From contig OY992538.1 in assembly GCA_963921195.1 (NCBI GenBank), positions 1,674,001 to 1,738,000 on the forward strand: DNA of 64,000 nt, read 5' to 3'. Each line of letters begins with the position of its first letter. Within the stretch, counting starts at the first letter, position 1. This stretch comes from Pegoplata infirma. Taxonomy: Eukaryota > Arthropoda > Insecta > Diptera > Anthomyiidae. Shown here in pieces: positions 54,342 through 64,000 of the stretch. The notes below the pieces were generated by a model. The model saw only the letters and a list, made by a program, of their open reading frames with translations, did no database searches and was not told the origin of the DNA. A program made the position numbers and the translations under genes.

Positions 54342-55999
54342 CAGCTGCGGTCAAAAAAATAGCACCAGGATAAAATCAAAATTTTCTTCGCTGTTTTTTT
54401 TTAACAATTTAAACTTATGTCACTGAAAACGTGTCATAAGTTACTTACAAGAGTGTGAAACAATATTACATAACAAAAGGCTAATTTGGTTTTTTATTTC
54501 ATTAAAAATTTTCAGAGTTTTTAAAAAAACTTCAAAAACACTCAGTCAAAAAAATAGCACCACAGTACTTTTTGTATTAAAATTAAATTCTTAAATTTGA
54601 AAAACGAATGGATTATGAATTCAGTATTGTTGTAATATCTTTAAATATTAAAAAAAAAAATTGTCGAGTGCTCATTGTTGACAATTACCTCTGTACAACG
54701 TTATTGTGCCGAATTCACGAGATTTTGGGATCTTTAATTCGAAATTGAGTTCCAGATTTGCTGAACAGCCACCCAAAGGGGTTCATTACAAGTTGGTTGT
54801 ATTCGAGACACTCTCTTCTCTATATCTGTCCATTAACTATCGATTTGATCTAGGTATGGGGATTGACCAGGCCATTCCATCACGTTTACTTTATTGTCCA
54901 GAACCAATTTTTTGTCAATTTTCCGTCATGCTTTGGGTAATTGACGTGCTAAAAGACCTAAATTAGTGGCATTTGCTCAGAAACTTATGGTAACATTACC
55001 TTCTGGAGGATATAAACGTTAAGTGTATATCCACGATTGTCCTAGTCCAATATGTGAGCCATGGTCCAATATATGAACCCCACTCCACAGTAGGAAAATA
55101 TCTCCCACACCATAAGCACATTTTAAGTTATTTTTATTTCGAGTTTTGGATTGAAATCCGAGTTATAGGGTCTTCTGACATAGGTATGTAATCCCATGTC
55201 TCCAAATAAAACAACAATGGATTCATTTGTCCATAGAACATTGATCCACTTTTAAGATGGGCATTCTGAGTTACTGTTAGCAAACTTCAAACGACTTGCA
55301 GCATGCTTAAGTGAGAGTAGGGGCACTTTTTCGAATCTACAAGCGTTAATGTTGTTGTTTTGTAATCTTCGACAAACATTTTCAGCATTTGCTGTCCTTT
55401 TTTAGCTCTAGAACTGCCGTAAATGGGGCCTTCTTCCATTGTCTTTACAAACATCTAACCACTTATGGTAACAAACGTCGCTTGTGACTAAGTTTTTCAA
55501 GCTCTAAAGTTAATTTTGTTAAATTTTTAATCATTTTATAAGCACATCCAACTAATTTTCCTGTTTCAGAATATGGTTTATGTTCAGAAATTATATTTTT
55601 TACAAAAGCACGTTTTTGAGGAGTGTAATGTTTTCCAAGTCGTATTTTTATGAAAATAAACATCAAATTTTGTAATGAATTAATTTTTTTGTAAATAAAA
55701 ACTATCTTCCTTTAGTATTTAACACTTTTATTTTAATAATTTAAACAATATAAATTTTTTTAATAAAATTTTGTCATTCGGTGCTATTTTATTGACTGCA
55801 CTGATTCAGAGTTTTTTTAAATTATCGATCATTATAAAAGAACCGTCCAAAATTTTTGGAAAAAGTAAGAACATTTAAGGGGTATATACTTAGTATAAGA
55901 GTATTACATATTTACTTTAAACGAATACACACATAATATTTTGTTTTAATTGGATGAATAGAGATTTTGTCATTGGTGCTATTTTTTTGACCGGCACTG
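54342..55999 (-). mobile_element. Decayed Tc1-like transposon with doubled inverted repeats
   Basis: TA (54340-54341), then CAGCTGCGGTCAAAAAAATA; right end inverted CAGTGCCGGTCAAAAAAATA, then TA. Inner copies of the same motif lie at 54539-54565 and 55774-55804, giving an IR/DR arrangement like Minos or Sleeping Beauty. About 1.66 kb. A transposase on the minus strand is broken. Confidence 0.85.
54700..55666 (-). pseudogene. Broken Tc1-like transposase
   Basis: The N-terminal part (55666-55463) reads LGKHYTPQKRAFVKNIISEH, then KPYSETGKLVGCAYKMIKN, a helix-turn-helix DNA-binding domain of Tc1 type. Near 54880-54840 the minus strand reads WPGQSPYLDQIDS, corresponding to the family's WPxQSPDLNPIEN. 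The Asn-Pro-Ile-Glu catalytic end is altered (Glu to Asp, and the Asp of SPDL to Tyr). Stops and frameshifts lie between. It cannot encode an active DDE enzyme in one frame. Confidence 0.75.
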
Positions 56000-56445
56000 T
56001 ATTAGGGTGTCCTGAACATTAAAAACTTTCGAGTTTTGTGGCAGAATACCTCCCGATGCCAGTGAAGAGCTGATTGTGGGAAAATTTATAAAAAAAAAAT
56101 TAGCTAGCGAATCTTCTGCTTCCAGCGGCCAACGTTGGTAAAAATTAGGGTTTTCGACAAAATGTTATGTCTGATTTTTAAACTTGAATGATTCTTACGA
56201 GAAAATATGCCTATTTTGTATATATTAAATTCGTTATTTCATAGAAAATTATTAATCGAATGATTTTTGTTTGTACATTACAATTAATTTGTCCGATTGA
56301 TCGCTATTACGATTACGATTTTAATCATTTTGGAAATATTTTGTTCTCCAAAAAAACTTCTTTAAATCATATTGGACTTTTTTCAGCTCGCTCTTCGATA
56401 TAATTCTTAAGGATATACAGAACTTAAAAATTGTTTACTACTCAC

Positions 56446-57822
56446 CTTCGTCATCACTTCCTGATGTTATTTTTTCACCCTGTTCACTTGAATTTGTTTG
56501 ATTGAGATCTTCACTGGATGCACAGCTACCATTCATTACACTATCATTGTCATTAAGACGATCCTGCTGTTGATCGTTGGGTGGACCAACACTGCCACTT
56601 CTATTCAAGTGATTCATTCTACTGTAATCATCTAAATGCTTTTGCTGGTGTTGTTGTTGCTGTTGTTGTTGCTGCTGTTGTTGTTGGGCTATGTGAGATT
56701 GTCCACTTAGTATTTCATCCATTGTATTGCCATTAACATTAAAGCTTTGCTGTTGCATATCTTCTAAAGATCGCGGTCGTACACCACCGCCACCTTCAAA
56801 TTGTGACTTTAGCATGTAATTATCACCACTACAGTTGCCATTCATTAATGTTTTCGATAAACATTCATTATTTTCATTATTGTTTATTGAGCTCAAATCA
56901 TCACAGTAACTAGAAGAATTTAGGGTCGTCGATTTACGTTTCAGTCCCGTACCATTGCCAAAGTTTGTAGCATGCGGCAATTGTGGTGAAGATGTAACAT
57001 CTATGTTGTGCGTATCATTGGGATCTTTTGTGTCGTCTTCGTCTTCGGTAATAGCATCAATATCACCGCCGTTGGATAGAGAGGACAGGGAACGTTCGTC
57101 GTAGTCATTGAGGCTAGGGATAGGATTAGAGGCGCCATTATTTGTAAAGTATGTGGAGGCTGCCGTCATTTGATTAGCCATTGTAGACACAACTGCCGCC
57201 GCCGCTGTTGCTGTCGCCGATGAAGATGATTTGGCGAATTTTTGGTCATGTTGTGCTTGGGCATGTGCTGCCAATGCAGCCAAATGTTGCTGATGACTAT
57301 GATAGACTCCGGAATTCATAATTGTGGATGATGATGGCGGTGGTTGTGTGGCGGTTTGTGTCGTCATTTGGTTCTGGGCACTCATGTCATTGTTATGCTG
57401 CAATTGTGTTAAATTATTAGCTTCTACCATTTGGTGCATGGAATTTAAATAATCACTACTACTCATGGACGGACTGATGCGGCTGCCATTCATATCGTTA
57501 GCGGTATCTTGCAAATTATTGTACGACAACGACTGGTTACTTGTTTGGAAATGCTGTTGTTGTTGTTGTTGGAAACTCATAAGAGTATTATGATATCCAA
57601 GATTATGTTGGTGATGTTGATGATGATGATGCTGTTGATGTGGTGAAGGTGGTGGTAAATGCATTGAAGATACTCCACTCTGATGTGACTGACCAGTAGG
57701 AGATGGCAGAGAATAGTTTGAGTTATTACGTTGCTGCATTAAGGTGGCCATATGATTGTCCATGCTACGTAGTTGTGCCAAAGTTCTATTACAGCGCAAA
57801 TCTGTTGCATCATCTAAATCAC
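56446..57822 (-). CDS. Rx: Rx exon encoding the region N-terminal to the homeodomain
   Basis: Internal exon of 1377 bp without stops, giving about 459 residues. The acceptor is TTGTTCAATAG before 57822 (polypyrimidine tract TTTTTTTCATTG); the donor is GAAG|GTGAGT at 56446. Both sides are phase 1, and joining to the homeobox exon makes a Gly codon and the sequence [16 protein letters not shown] without a break. The region is of low complexity: SFQQQQQQHFQ, a His-rich HQQHHHHQHHQHN stretch, an Ala run, an acidic AITEDEDDTKDPND segment and a 12-Gln run. MDEILSGQ before the Gln run resembles the octapeptide/eh1 repression motif of Rx proteins; that is tentative. The first Met in the exon is near 57763, but the reading frame continues upstream to the acceptor (GDLDDATDLRCNRT), so translation starts in an unseen earlier exon. 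This makes the protein long, as in flies. Confidence 0.88.
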
Positions 57823-58080
57823 CTATTGAACAATGAAAAAAAATATATGTAAATATTTATAAAACATAGAACATTTTATCCTATCCTGATTTCCTTGAGA
57901 AAATTTATATTTTTCACATTCTACTTAATTTTATGTATGTGTAACACAAAACCATCCCCCAAAATGAAAATTCAATTTATTTTTTATTAATAGTCTGTAA
58001 CTACATACGTATACTTACGAATGAATATAACACCTAATAATTACTATTTAATTAAAAATCAATTATTTTTGAATGTATAG
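57823..58080. other. Rx: Upstream Rx intron, AT-rich
   Basis: Precedes the long exon in transcription order. No further exon or promoter was recognised from here to 64000, so the first exon is probably outside the window or too short to see. Confidence 0.5.
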
Positions 58081-58084
58081 AATT

Positions 58085-60045
58085 TATGGGACATTTCATG
58101 CCAAATCGGACACTTTGAATTTTTTTTTTTAGGATTAACCTAATCTTTTACAGTCTTAAGTACATACTCCTTAAAAACTCCTTCCTAGTACATTTATTAT
58201 TTTTTTGTATTAACCATTCAAAATAAATGTAATTTTCAAAAATAAGAAACTTGTTCGTTTACTTAAACTTCTTCAACTCATTCATAACTTCTTCAAAAAT
58301 GGTCCAAATTCAAAATATTTTTTTTTTAATTTTTTACGTATTTTTTAGAAAAAAATTGTAGTAGTAGAAAATTTTTTAAAAGTGTTCTATTATGCGATTT
58401 TTAAGTTTTAAAAATTAAATCTCATTTTTGCAAATGTTTATGCCCTTTGATTTTTTTTTACATTTTTTTGTGGATAACTTCTATTGATTCTAATTTTTTT
58501 TTCCCAGTTAGAAAGATTGTGGGATTATGATTATTACTATTTTTTCGATTTTTTCAAAAAATTTTATTGTAGTTTTTGAATCTTTATATCAGATCTACTG
58601 TTCCAATGGTGCGTTCTAAAAGGGCCAATATCAAGACCGACCTCCATTAAGTTTTACTCCTTAATATTTTGTTCGAATTAACTTATACACCGAAAAAAAT
58701 AACTATACTGAAATTAAATAAACACTGTTATTAATTTAAGTAAAAATTTTTGTATTAATTAACTTCAACTTATCTTAATATAAGGTGGTTTTACTTAAAA
58801 CAAAGAAAATAAACTTGAAGATAGTACATGCAAATACTTAAAAAAGCACAAGAGTTTTCCTTAATTTGTTTTTTTAAATTAAGTTTAGAATTCTTTACAT
58901 TTATGGCGAATTGATTACATTTAAGAAAAAAATGGTTTATTAAAAAATTTTGTTTTACTTAAAAGAAAAAAAAAAATAAATTGTGTGCAAAAAAAAATAA
59001 ATAAGTACGTAACTTACTTAAAAATAGTATAGACATTTTCAAAACCTTGTATCAAATAAGTACTAATCTTTAATTCCAAAACGCATTTTCATTAATTTAA
59101 TGAATTTTTTGTTTGTGTTTTTCGTATTGAAGAAGAACATTGTGTCTTCTAAAGATTAAATTAAATGTGGATTTACCCTAGACCATGGTTTCTGTAGCCA
59201 CTTCTACGTCATCAATAGGCAATTACATTAAATTGATTATTTGATATTTGTTTTAATTTAAGAAAAAAGTAATCTTTATTTTATTGATTTCATTGACTTT
59301 ATTTGAATCCATATCTTCATCAGTTTAAGAAAAAATTTACTTAACTTAAGGAAAAAATACTTAAGGTATTTTGGGGACCCCATCTGGAGACTCCATGATA
59401 CCCTAACTTTAAATCCAAATTTCGATTTTCGCGGAATTTTCAAATGGCTATAACTCTGCAAATACTGCAGATACGAAAAAAAAAAAAATCCAAAGGCATT
59501 TTTGTAGTCCTTAGAATATGACCGCCGAAGACCAGAAAGCCCTCCGAGTTATAGTTTTCGAGTTATTTCATTATAAAATTTCTCAAGACCCCATTCCCAT
59601 ATCTCGAAAATTAAGCAAGAGAGAGCGATTCTGACCAAAATTTTGGATCAAAATCAATATTGGCCCTATAATAGTGTACGCACATACTCATGGGCGGACC
59701 CCAGATATTGGGGCCCCGTAGGGTCTTCACATTGGGACTCCATATGGTCCAAAGAATCCGTAAGTTTAAGGAAATTTTTACTTATTTTGAAAAAATATTT
59801 TTCCTCTGGATAAAAACAATTGAACTTATATTAAGTACTATTTTACTTACTTTTAAGATATATTAAAGTAAATGCATTACTATGTTTTAGGAAAAAATAT
59901 ACTTGGAAGAATAATTAATATCTTTGGAGCCCTCGCAACCCCTCCTTTTTTTAAATTAAGTTCAACATGCTTTAAAAATGGTAAATTTTTTTCCCATACA
60001 AAAAAAAAAAATTCAAAGTGTACAATTTGGCATGGAATGTCCTAT
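58085..60045. mobile_element. ~2-kb repeat with 45-bp inverted ends, containing the shared module (copy 5)
   Basis: GGGACATTTCATGCCAAATC, GGACACTTTGAATTTTTT at the left pairs with AAAATTCAAAGTGTACAATT, TGGCATGGAATGTCC at the right. Inside, TTAAGTAAAA/TTTTACTTAA-rich DNA (58690-59870) encloses the shared module at 59570-59760 (TCGAAAATTAAGCAAGAGAG, GATCAAAATCAATATTGGCC). No coding region. A further element boundary may lie near 58690. Confidence 0.55.
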
Positions 60046-60218
60046 ATGTTACCAAAAACATAATTATATATACATTACATATTTAAAACATTCCAAGAAA
60101 CCTGTAGTCATGTACATGCAAACTTTTTTACAGTGTTTCTCAAGAAGTAAATCCTGACTACCTTAGCTTCAACACAGTAACTAATTGTAAGATACGTACA
60201 CAAATTAAAATGCTTTAG

Positions 60219-60350
60219 GCTAGATTACTCAATGCTTCGTTATAAAATAACTCTCCGTTAAATTTAACTTTTTCATACAAATTTTGACATAAGGCTCCGT
60301 TAAATCGGCAGTTAGCAGCTAACTTTTCATTGAGTAATCCGCCCTTGGAA
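60219..60350. mobile_element. Short MITE with ATTACTCAATG ends
   Basis: GGCTAGATTACTCAATGCTT at the left pairs with TTTCATTGAGTAATCCGCCC at the right. CTCCGTTAAAT occurs in both halves. A half copy lies at 14018-14083 in the opposite orientation. Confidence 0.6.
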
Positions 60351-60769
60351 TTATTTGTTTTTTACGAAATACTTTTCAAATCTCAAACTTACATGACTCC
60401 AAATATAAAAAAAAAATTCTTTAGGAACATATTTCACAAACGTGTTAAAATTTATTAACTTTAACGCCTGATTTCCTTCAATGTCTCCGAATTTAATGAA
60501 ACTTTGTGTATATGTTGGGACTTACAAGACTTATACTCAGACAAAATTTAAGACCTTTACATTCCATGGTTTCAGAAATATAACGTTTCAAAAGTCAAGA
60601 AAATCTTTTAAAGGGTATATTATAAATATTTATATCTTCAAAAGTATTTGAGCTATATCATTCCCTGATAGCTTATTTAAAAGGCAAAACCATGAACATT
60701 AAAATAACGTTTCGAAAAATTTTTTATTTTGTGAATTTTTTTTGGTATCTTAAAAAAAAAAATTAGTGA

Positions 60770-60801
60770 ATCTACGAATGTATTTTTTTGAGTGTAGCTA
60801 C
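60770..60801. mobile_element. Orphan right end of a CACTCA-type MITE
   Basis: AATTAGTGAATCTACGAATG, TATTTTTTTGAGTG then TA matches the right end of 23479-24359. The rest of the element was not recognised next to it; it lies in the loop of the foldback at 60490-62830. Confidence 0.55.
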
Positions 60802-61012
60802 AAGCCGTAAAAATTTCGCGTTGGTGAACATATTAAGTCCAGAGATGGTAATAAATATATGTTGGCAAGTAGGAAATTTCTCAAATACTTTTCAAGATAT
60901 AAGTGTTTATATTTCACCCTTTAAAAGATTTTCTTGACTTTTGAAACGTCATATTTCCAAAACCACGGAAGTTCTTAAATTTTGTTTGAGTATAAGTCTA
61001 GTAAGTCCCAAC

Positions 61013-62790
61013 CAGACCTGTAAAAATTTTGTACTTAAGTATTCTTAAGTAAATATTCAAATAGTTATACTTAAAGTTTTCAAGTTCAAATATTTTATTT
61101 ACTTACTTAACATTTGTTTAAGTAAGTAAAAAAAATATTTGTATTTAAAAAATCAAATACAAGTAAATTCAAATATGTTTATACTTGCTATAAGTAAAAT
61201 ACTTACTATAAGTAAAATACTTATTATAAGTAAAATACTTGAAGAAAATGTTTACAAATAAAATATTTGAACTCAAATAAAATATTTGGCAACATTTTTT
61301 CAAATAAATTTATTTGTCATAAATATTTTTATTTATATGTAAAACTTTCAAGAATTTTTTTTTTGAATTTATAAAATTTTCTGCTACGCAAAAAAGCTTA
61401 ATTCAGCGAACACTTTTGGGCTGAATCTTTGGATTTGGTGATCGTTAAGTCCAGCCGAAGGCCGTTACATAGAAGAGCTATACTTTGCGAAGCCGGTTGG
61501 CCTAATTGTCCATGCAGAGATCTACATACAATTTTGAAGTCCTTAATAAAAATTATGAATGTATGTAGCGAAGCCGTTATGGTTGAGGCGATGGAGTTTG
61601 TAATTCCAAAGCCCTACAAAAGTGGTCCAAATAAAAAAAAATAAAAAAATTATTGTTTCCAGATTAAGGCGACTTACACCATTTAAAAAAATACAAAGTT
61701 CCCATAAAGTGGCCATCAGATGACAGACAAACCATACAATTTGTCTTCCAACCGAGCATTTTTTTCAGAAAATATTTGCGAACACACTTCTGAACACATG
61801 CTATTATTGACGCCATTTGCATTCGGTCTTAGACAAATTGTAAGATTTGTCTGTCGTCTGATTGGCGCTTAACGGACATTATGAACAATAACCATATAGG
61901 ATATAAACATATGACATCAATGGTTGTTTTACAACATTTCTCCATAAATTATTTCCACTTGGTCTATGTTTATATCCCAATTTTGTCCGGTCGTAATTTG
62001 GTATTTTGGTATTTTCATTGAGATCATAATCGCCATACCGGAAGTTAGATTTTTGACATGTCACCAAAAAATGTTACAAAGTCCATTTCTCTTATACAAG
62101 TCGACCAACAATAAACAATAAAACTGAGTTTTGACCGCTAAAAACGATTTTACAGTTTTTATCCAAAACAACATATCCAAATTTTAACAGGATCAACAGG
62201 TGGCACGTAAGTGATCTTGTTAGTCAAATGCGTTAGGGGTAATTTTTTGCATTACATGTTCTCTGATACTTCATGTCTCGGAATATTATCGAGATTTCGC
62301 GACCTTACGACAACAAGCTTCTATTTGTACCAATTTCTATAAGCAAATAGAACCTTCTTGTACTAAGGTCTCGATTTGCTGAAAAATAGGAAGTTATTAA
62401 TATTTTTACAGAAGGGTGAAGAGCTGTATTAGAAAAATGCATTTGTGCAAAAAAATTGTTTTTAAAAAATTGGTCTTTATGCCCTTTTTCCGTCAACCAT
62501 AATAATGTTGAATATTTGAAAATTTTGGGCAAGTATAAAAATATTTGAAAAAATGTTCTCAAGTATTTTATTTGTAAACATTGTTGACAAATATTTTATT
62601 TGTAAACATTTTTTCAAATATTTGAAAATATTTGAACTTGCACTCGTTAAGTAAGTATTTTGTTTTACTTACTTGCTGAAATGTTAAGTAAGTAAAAAAA
62701 TATTTGTATTTGAAATTTGAAGTACAAATACAAAAAATATTTGAAAAATTTAAAAATAAGTAAATAAATTTTCAAGTATTTACAGGTCTG
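61013..62790. mobile_element. hAT-type element with AAGTAAGTAAA array
   Basis: Ends CAGACCTGTAAA and inverted CAGACCTGTAAA, with a perfect 8-bp duplication GTCCCAAC (61005-61012 and 62791-62798). CTTAAGTAA, AAGTAAGTAAA and AAATATTTG motifs fill both subterminal regions (61040-61320 and 62530-62780). The centre has an inner inverted repeat (61710-61745 with 61831-61866, GACAGACAAACCATACAATT) and an unrecognised 71-residue frame at 61429-61644. No transposase identified. 1778 bp. Confidence 0.9.
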
Positions 62791-62830
62791 GTCCCAACAT
62801 ATATAACGAACTTAATAAAATTTGGGTTGA

Positions 62831-64000
62831 TTGTGGTCAAAAATTATTTTTTTTTTGCTGTGTTGATATGGATTAACTCAAACTGGAAATGTTTCTAACG
62901 AAAATTCCGTTTTATTTATTCGGAAATATTTCTATTGAATATATGTTTTAGAATTTGAACAGTAATAAGACCTTATATATATTTATAATTCAAGCATGGT
63001 CGTAAAGCAAAAGTTTGTAAGAAAATCTGTCTAAAAGGGGGGTGTCTTGCGGATTAGTTAATTTATTGTTTTCCTTGCAAAAAATAAACTCTGCAAGATA
63101 TATTTTTAGACATGTAATTTTAATATCTAAAAATCAATTTTTGATACATGCCAATTTTTAGATCTTGACTTTTTTCAATCCAGCTAGTATTCCTACTTTC
63201 ATATATTTGTATATGACATTTCACCAGCAAAGCTGTAGGGTATTAAATAGACGTTCTTGAATCAACTTTATTTTTTTTTTGTTTTTATAAGTTAAGGAAA
63301 ATTAAATGGCTTTCAATTAGACGCCGTTTTATATTTACAATGTGGCACAATAAAAATTTTCAAAACGCCTGGTGAATAGAGTTTAAACTCAACTCCAAAT
63401 AACAAATTAACTCATGAGACTATCAAATAAAAACAAAAATTAAATATTATTGAGCAATATGCCTCAACTATTTGCCAAAGTTTCAAAGTAAAAGCCAAAA
63501 ACAAAAGTATCATGTGACATGCAAGAAAGTCATTAGACTCTCAAACAGAATACCCATTACAAATTGTTCAGAGTGAATAACAACTACCAGAGTAGTTGTG
63601 GGCTGTTTGGGTAGTGCTAATGAATATCAATTTTTAAAAAAAGGATAATTTTCGATTTTACAGTCAACTGAGGAAAGGTGGCAATATAGGCAGCACAAAA
63701 AAAAAGAAATTGTTGGTTAAACTGCTTAAGCTCTAAAACAAATTGACTTTTTCCAGTTGTAATCAATTTGTGGTCATATTATAATATATGCCTTAGGGTG
63801 ACACTAGTGTTTTTTTTTTTAAAGGAAGAAATATTGAAATTGATAACTTTTGAAAACTTATGAAACTTATAAAAATGTTTACACAACAACTATCCGTTTG
63901 ATATATGGGCTGTAAATGTATTTTGCTTTCATAAATCATCACTCTAAATTTTAATGTAAATCAAACGATTTTAGCGGTGCTACAAAGCAAGTGTGCTAAA
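62831..64000. other. AT-rich DNA, no gene recognised
   Basis: A GCAAAGCTGTAGGGTATTA phrase at about 63227 resembles the end of mini-me-like repeats. Otherwise no repeat with clear ends and no coding sequence was seen. Confidence 0.35.

Larger units (their letters stand above)
48971..56445 (-). other. Rx: 7.5-kb Rx intron full of repeats
   Basis: Lies between the two Rx exons with donor GGTGAG at 56446/56445 and acceptor TTTTTTGCAG at 48971. It contains a dyad repeat (49085-49640), two hAT-type elements, two hairpins (51017-51273, 51625-51787), a three-copy tandem repeat, a large foldback (53088-54090), a 21-C run and a Tc1-like element. Frames inside are repeat-derived. Confidence 0.85.
60490..62830. 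repeat. Foldback element split by a hAT insertion
   Basis: The left arm (about 60495-60660) carries TATGTTGGGACTTACAAGAC, TTATACTCAGACAAAATTTA. The right arm (60870-61004, continuing at 62791-62830) carries TTTTGTTTGAGTATAAGTCT, AGTAAGTCCCAAC, then CATATATAACGAACTTAATA. Pairing resumes only after removal of 61013-62790. Confidence 0.75.

Noticed and set aside
54706..54966. 86-residue plus-strand frame
   Set aside because: It is antisense to the decayed Tc1-like transposase on the minus strand.
57763..57799. Translation start of Rx at the start of the long open frame
   Set aside because: The codon at 57799 is TTG and the frame continues upstream to a good splice acceptor at 57823-57824, so the start lies in an earlier exon.
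61429..61644. 71-residue frame with several Cys residues inside a hAT-type element
   Set aside because: No transposase motif recognised and no supporting signals; kept only as a note in the element.

Overview
The window is AT-rich animal nuclear DNA with one recognisable host gene and very many transposable elements. The retinal homeobox gene Rx has the Drosophila-type homeodomain sequence, the introns are spliced, and DINE-1/mini-me-like repeats are present. This suggests a large, repeat-rich dipteran genome, perhaps a calyptrate fly. The species cannot be fixed from the sequence. No bacterial, organellar or viral features were seen.

Host gene (about 48.8-57.8 kb, minus strand): two internal coding exons of Rx are present. 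The upstream exon (56446-57822) encodes about 459 residues of a Gln/His/Asn/Ser-rich region. The downstream exon (48804-48970) encodes homeodomain residues up to position 46. They are separated by a 7.5-kb intron, and their splice phases agree (phase 1, then phase 0). The first exon and the exon carrying the rest of the homeodomain were not found and presumably lie outside the window. Everything below 48.8 kb is therefore probably intron or downstream DNA of Rx, and everything above 57.8 kb upstream intron or flank.

Mobile elements: (i) At least eight hAT-type elements with 8-bp target duplications (706-1359, 4333-6690, 8087-12528, 14738-16267, 40389-41492, 49817-50662, 52349-52857, 61013-62790); most carry arrays of a private short motif near their ends. 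(ii) A complete Tc1/mariner-group element with an intact 330-residue transposase and a DD37E triad (10724-12015), and a decayed Tc1-like element with doubled terminal repeats (54342-55999). (iii) A large family of elements ending in CACTCAAA with TA target sites. (iv) Several long foldback elements (17.4-18.6, 24.5-25.9, 33.3-33.9, 53.1-54.1, 58.1-60.0 and 60.5-62.8 kb). (v) Four mini-me/DINE-1-like repeats. (vi) Five decayed non-LTR retrotransposon fragments, the longest (35001-37091) with a 13-bp target duplication. (vii) Minisatellites.

Layout: 0-7 kb stacked MITEs and a hAT-like element; 8-12.7 kb a four-level nest ending in the DD37E transposon; 14-17.3 kb nested hAT-like elements; 17.4-18.6 kb three adjacent foldbacks; 20-21.8 kb a minisatellite split by a mini-me-like repeat; 23.5-29 kb MITEs, a 1.36-kb foldback and the second copy of the repeat hosting the DD37E element; 30.4-31 kb a dyad-repeat array; 33-37 kb a foldback and a LINE; 39-44.6 kb hAT-like and LINE fragments; 46.8-64 kb Rx exons with repeat-filled introns. 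The strongest leads are the DD37E transposon, the twin insertions at one TA site in two copies of the same repeat, the density of hAT-like elements with private motif arrays, and a roughly 180-bp module shared by repeats with unrelated ends. No clearly new cellular system was identified. Boundaries were read by eye.
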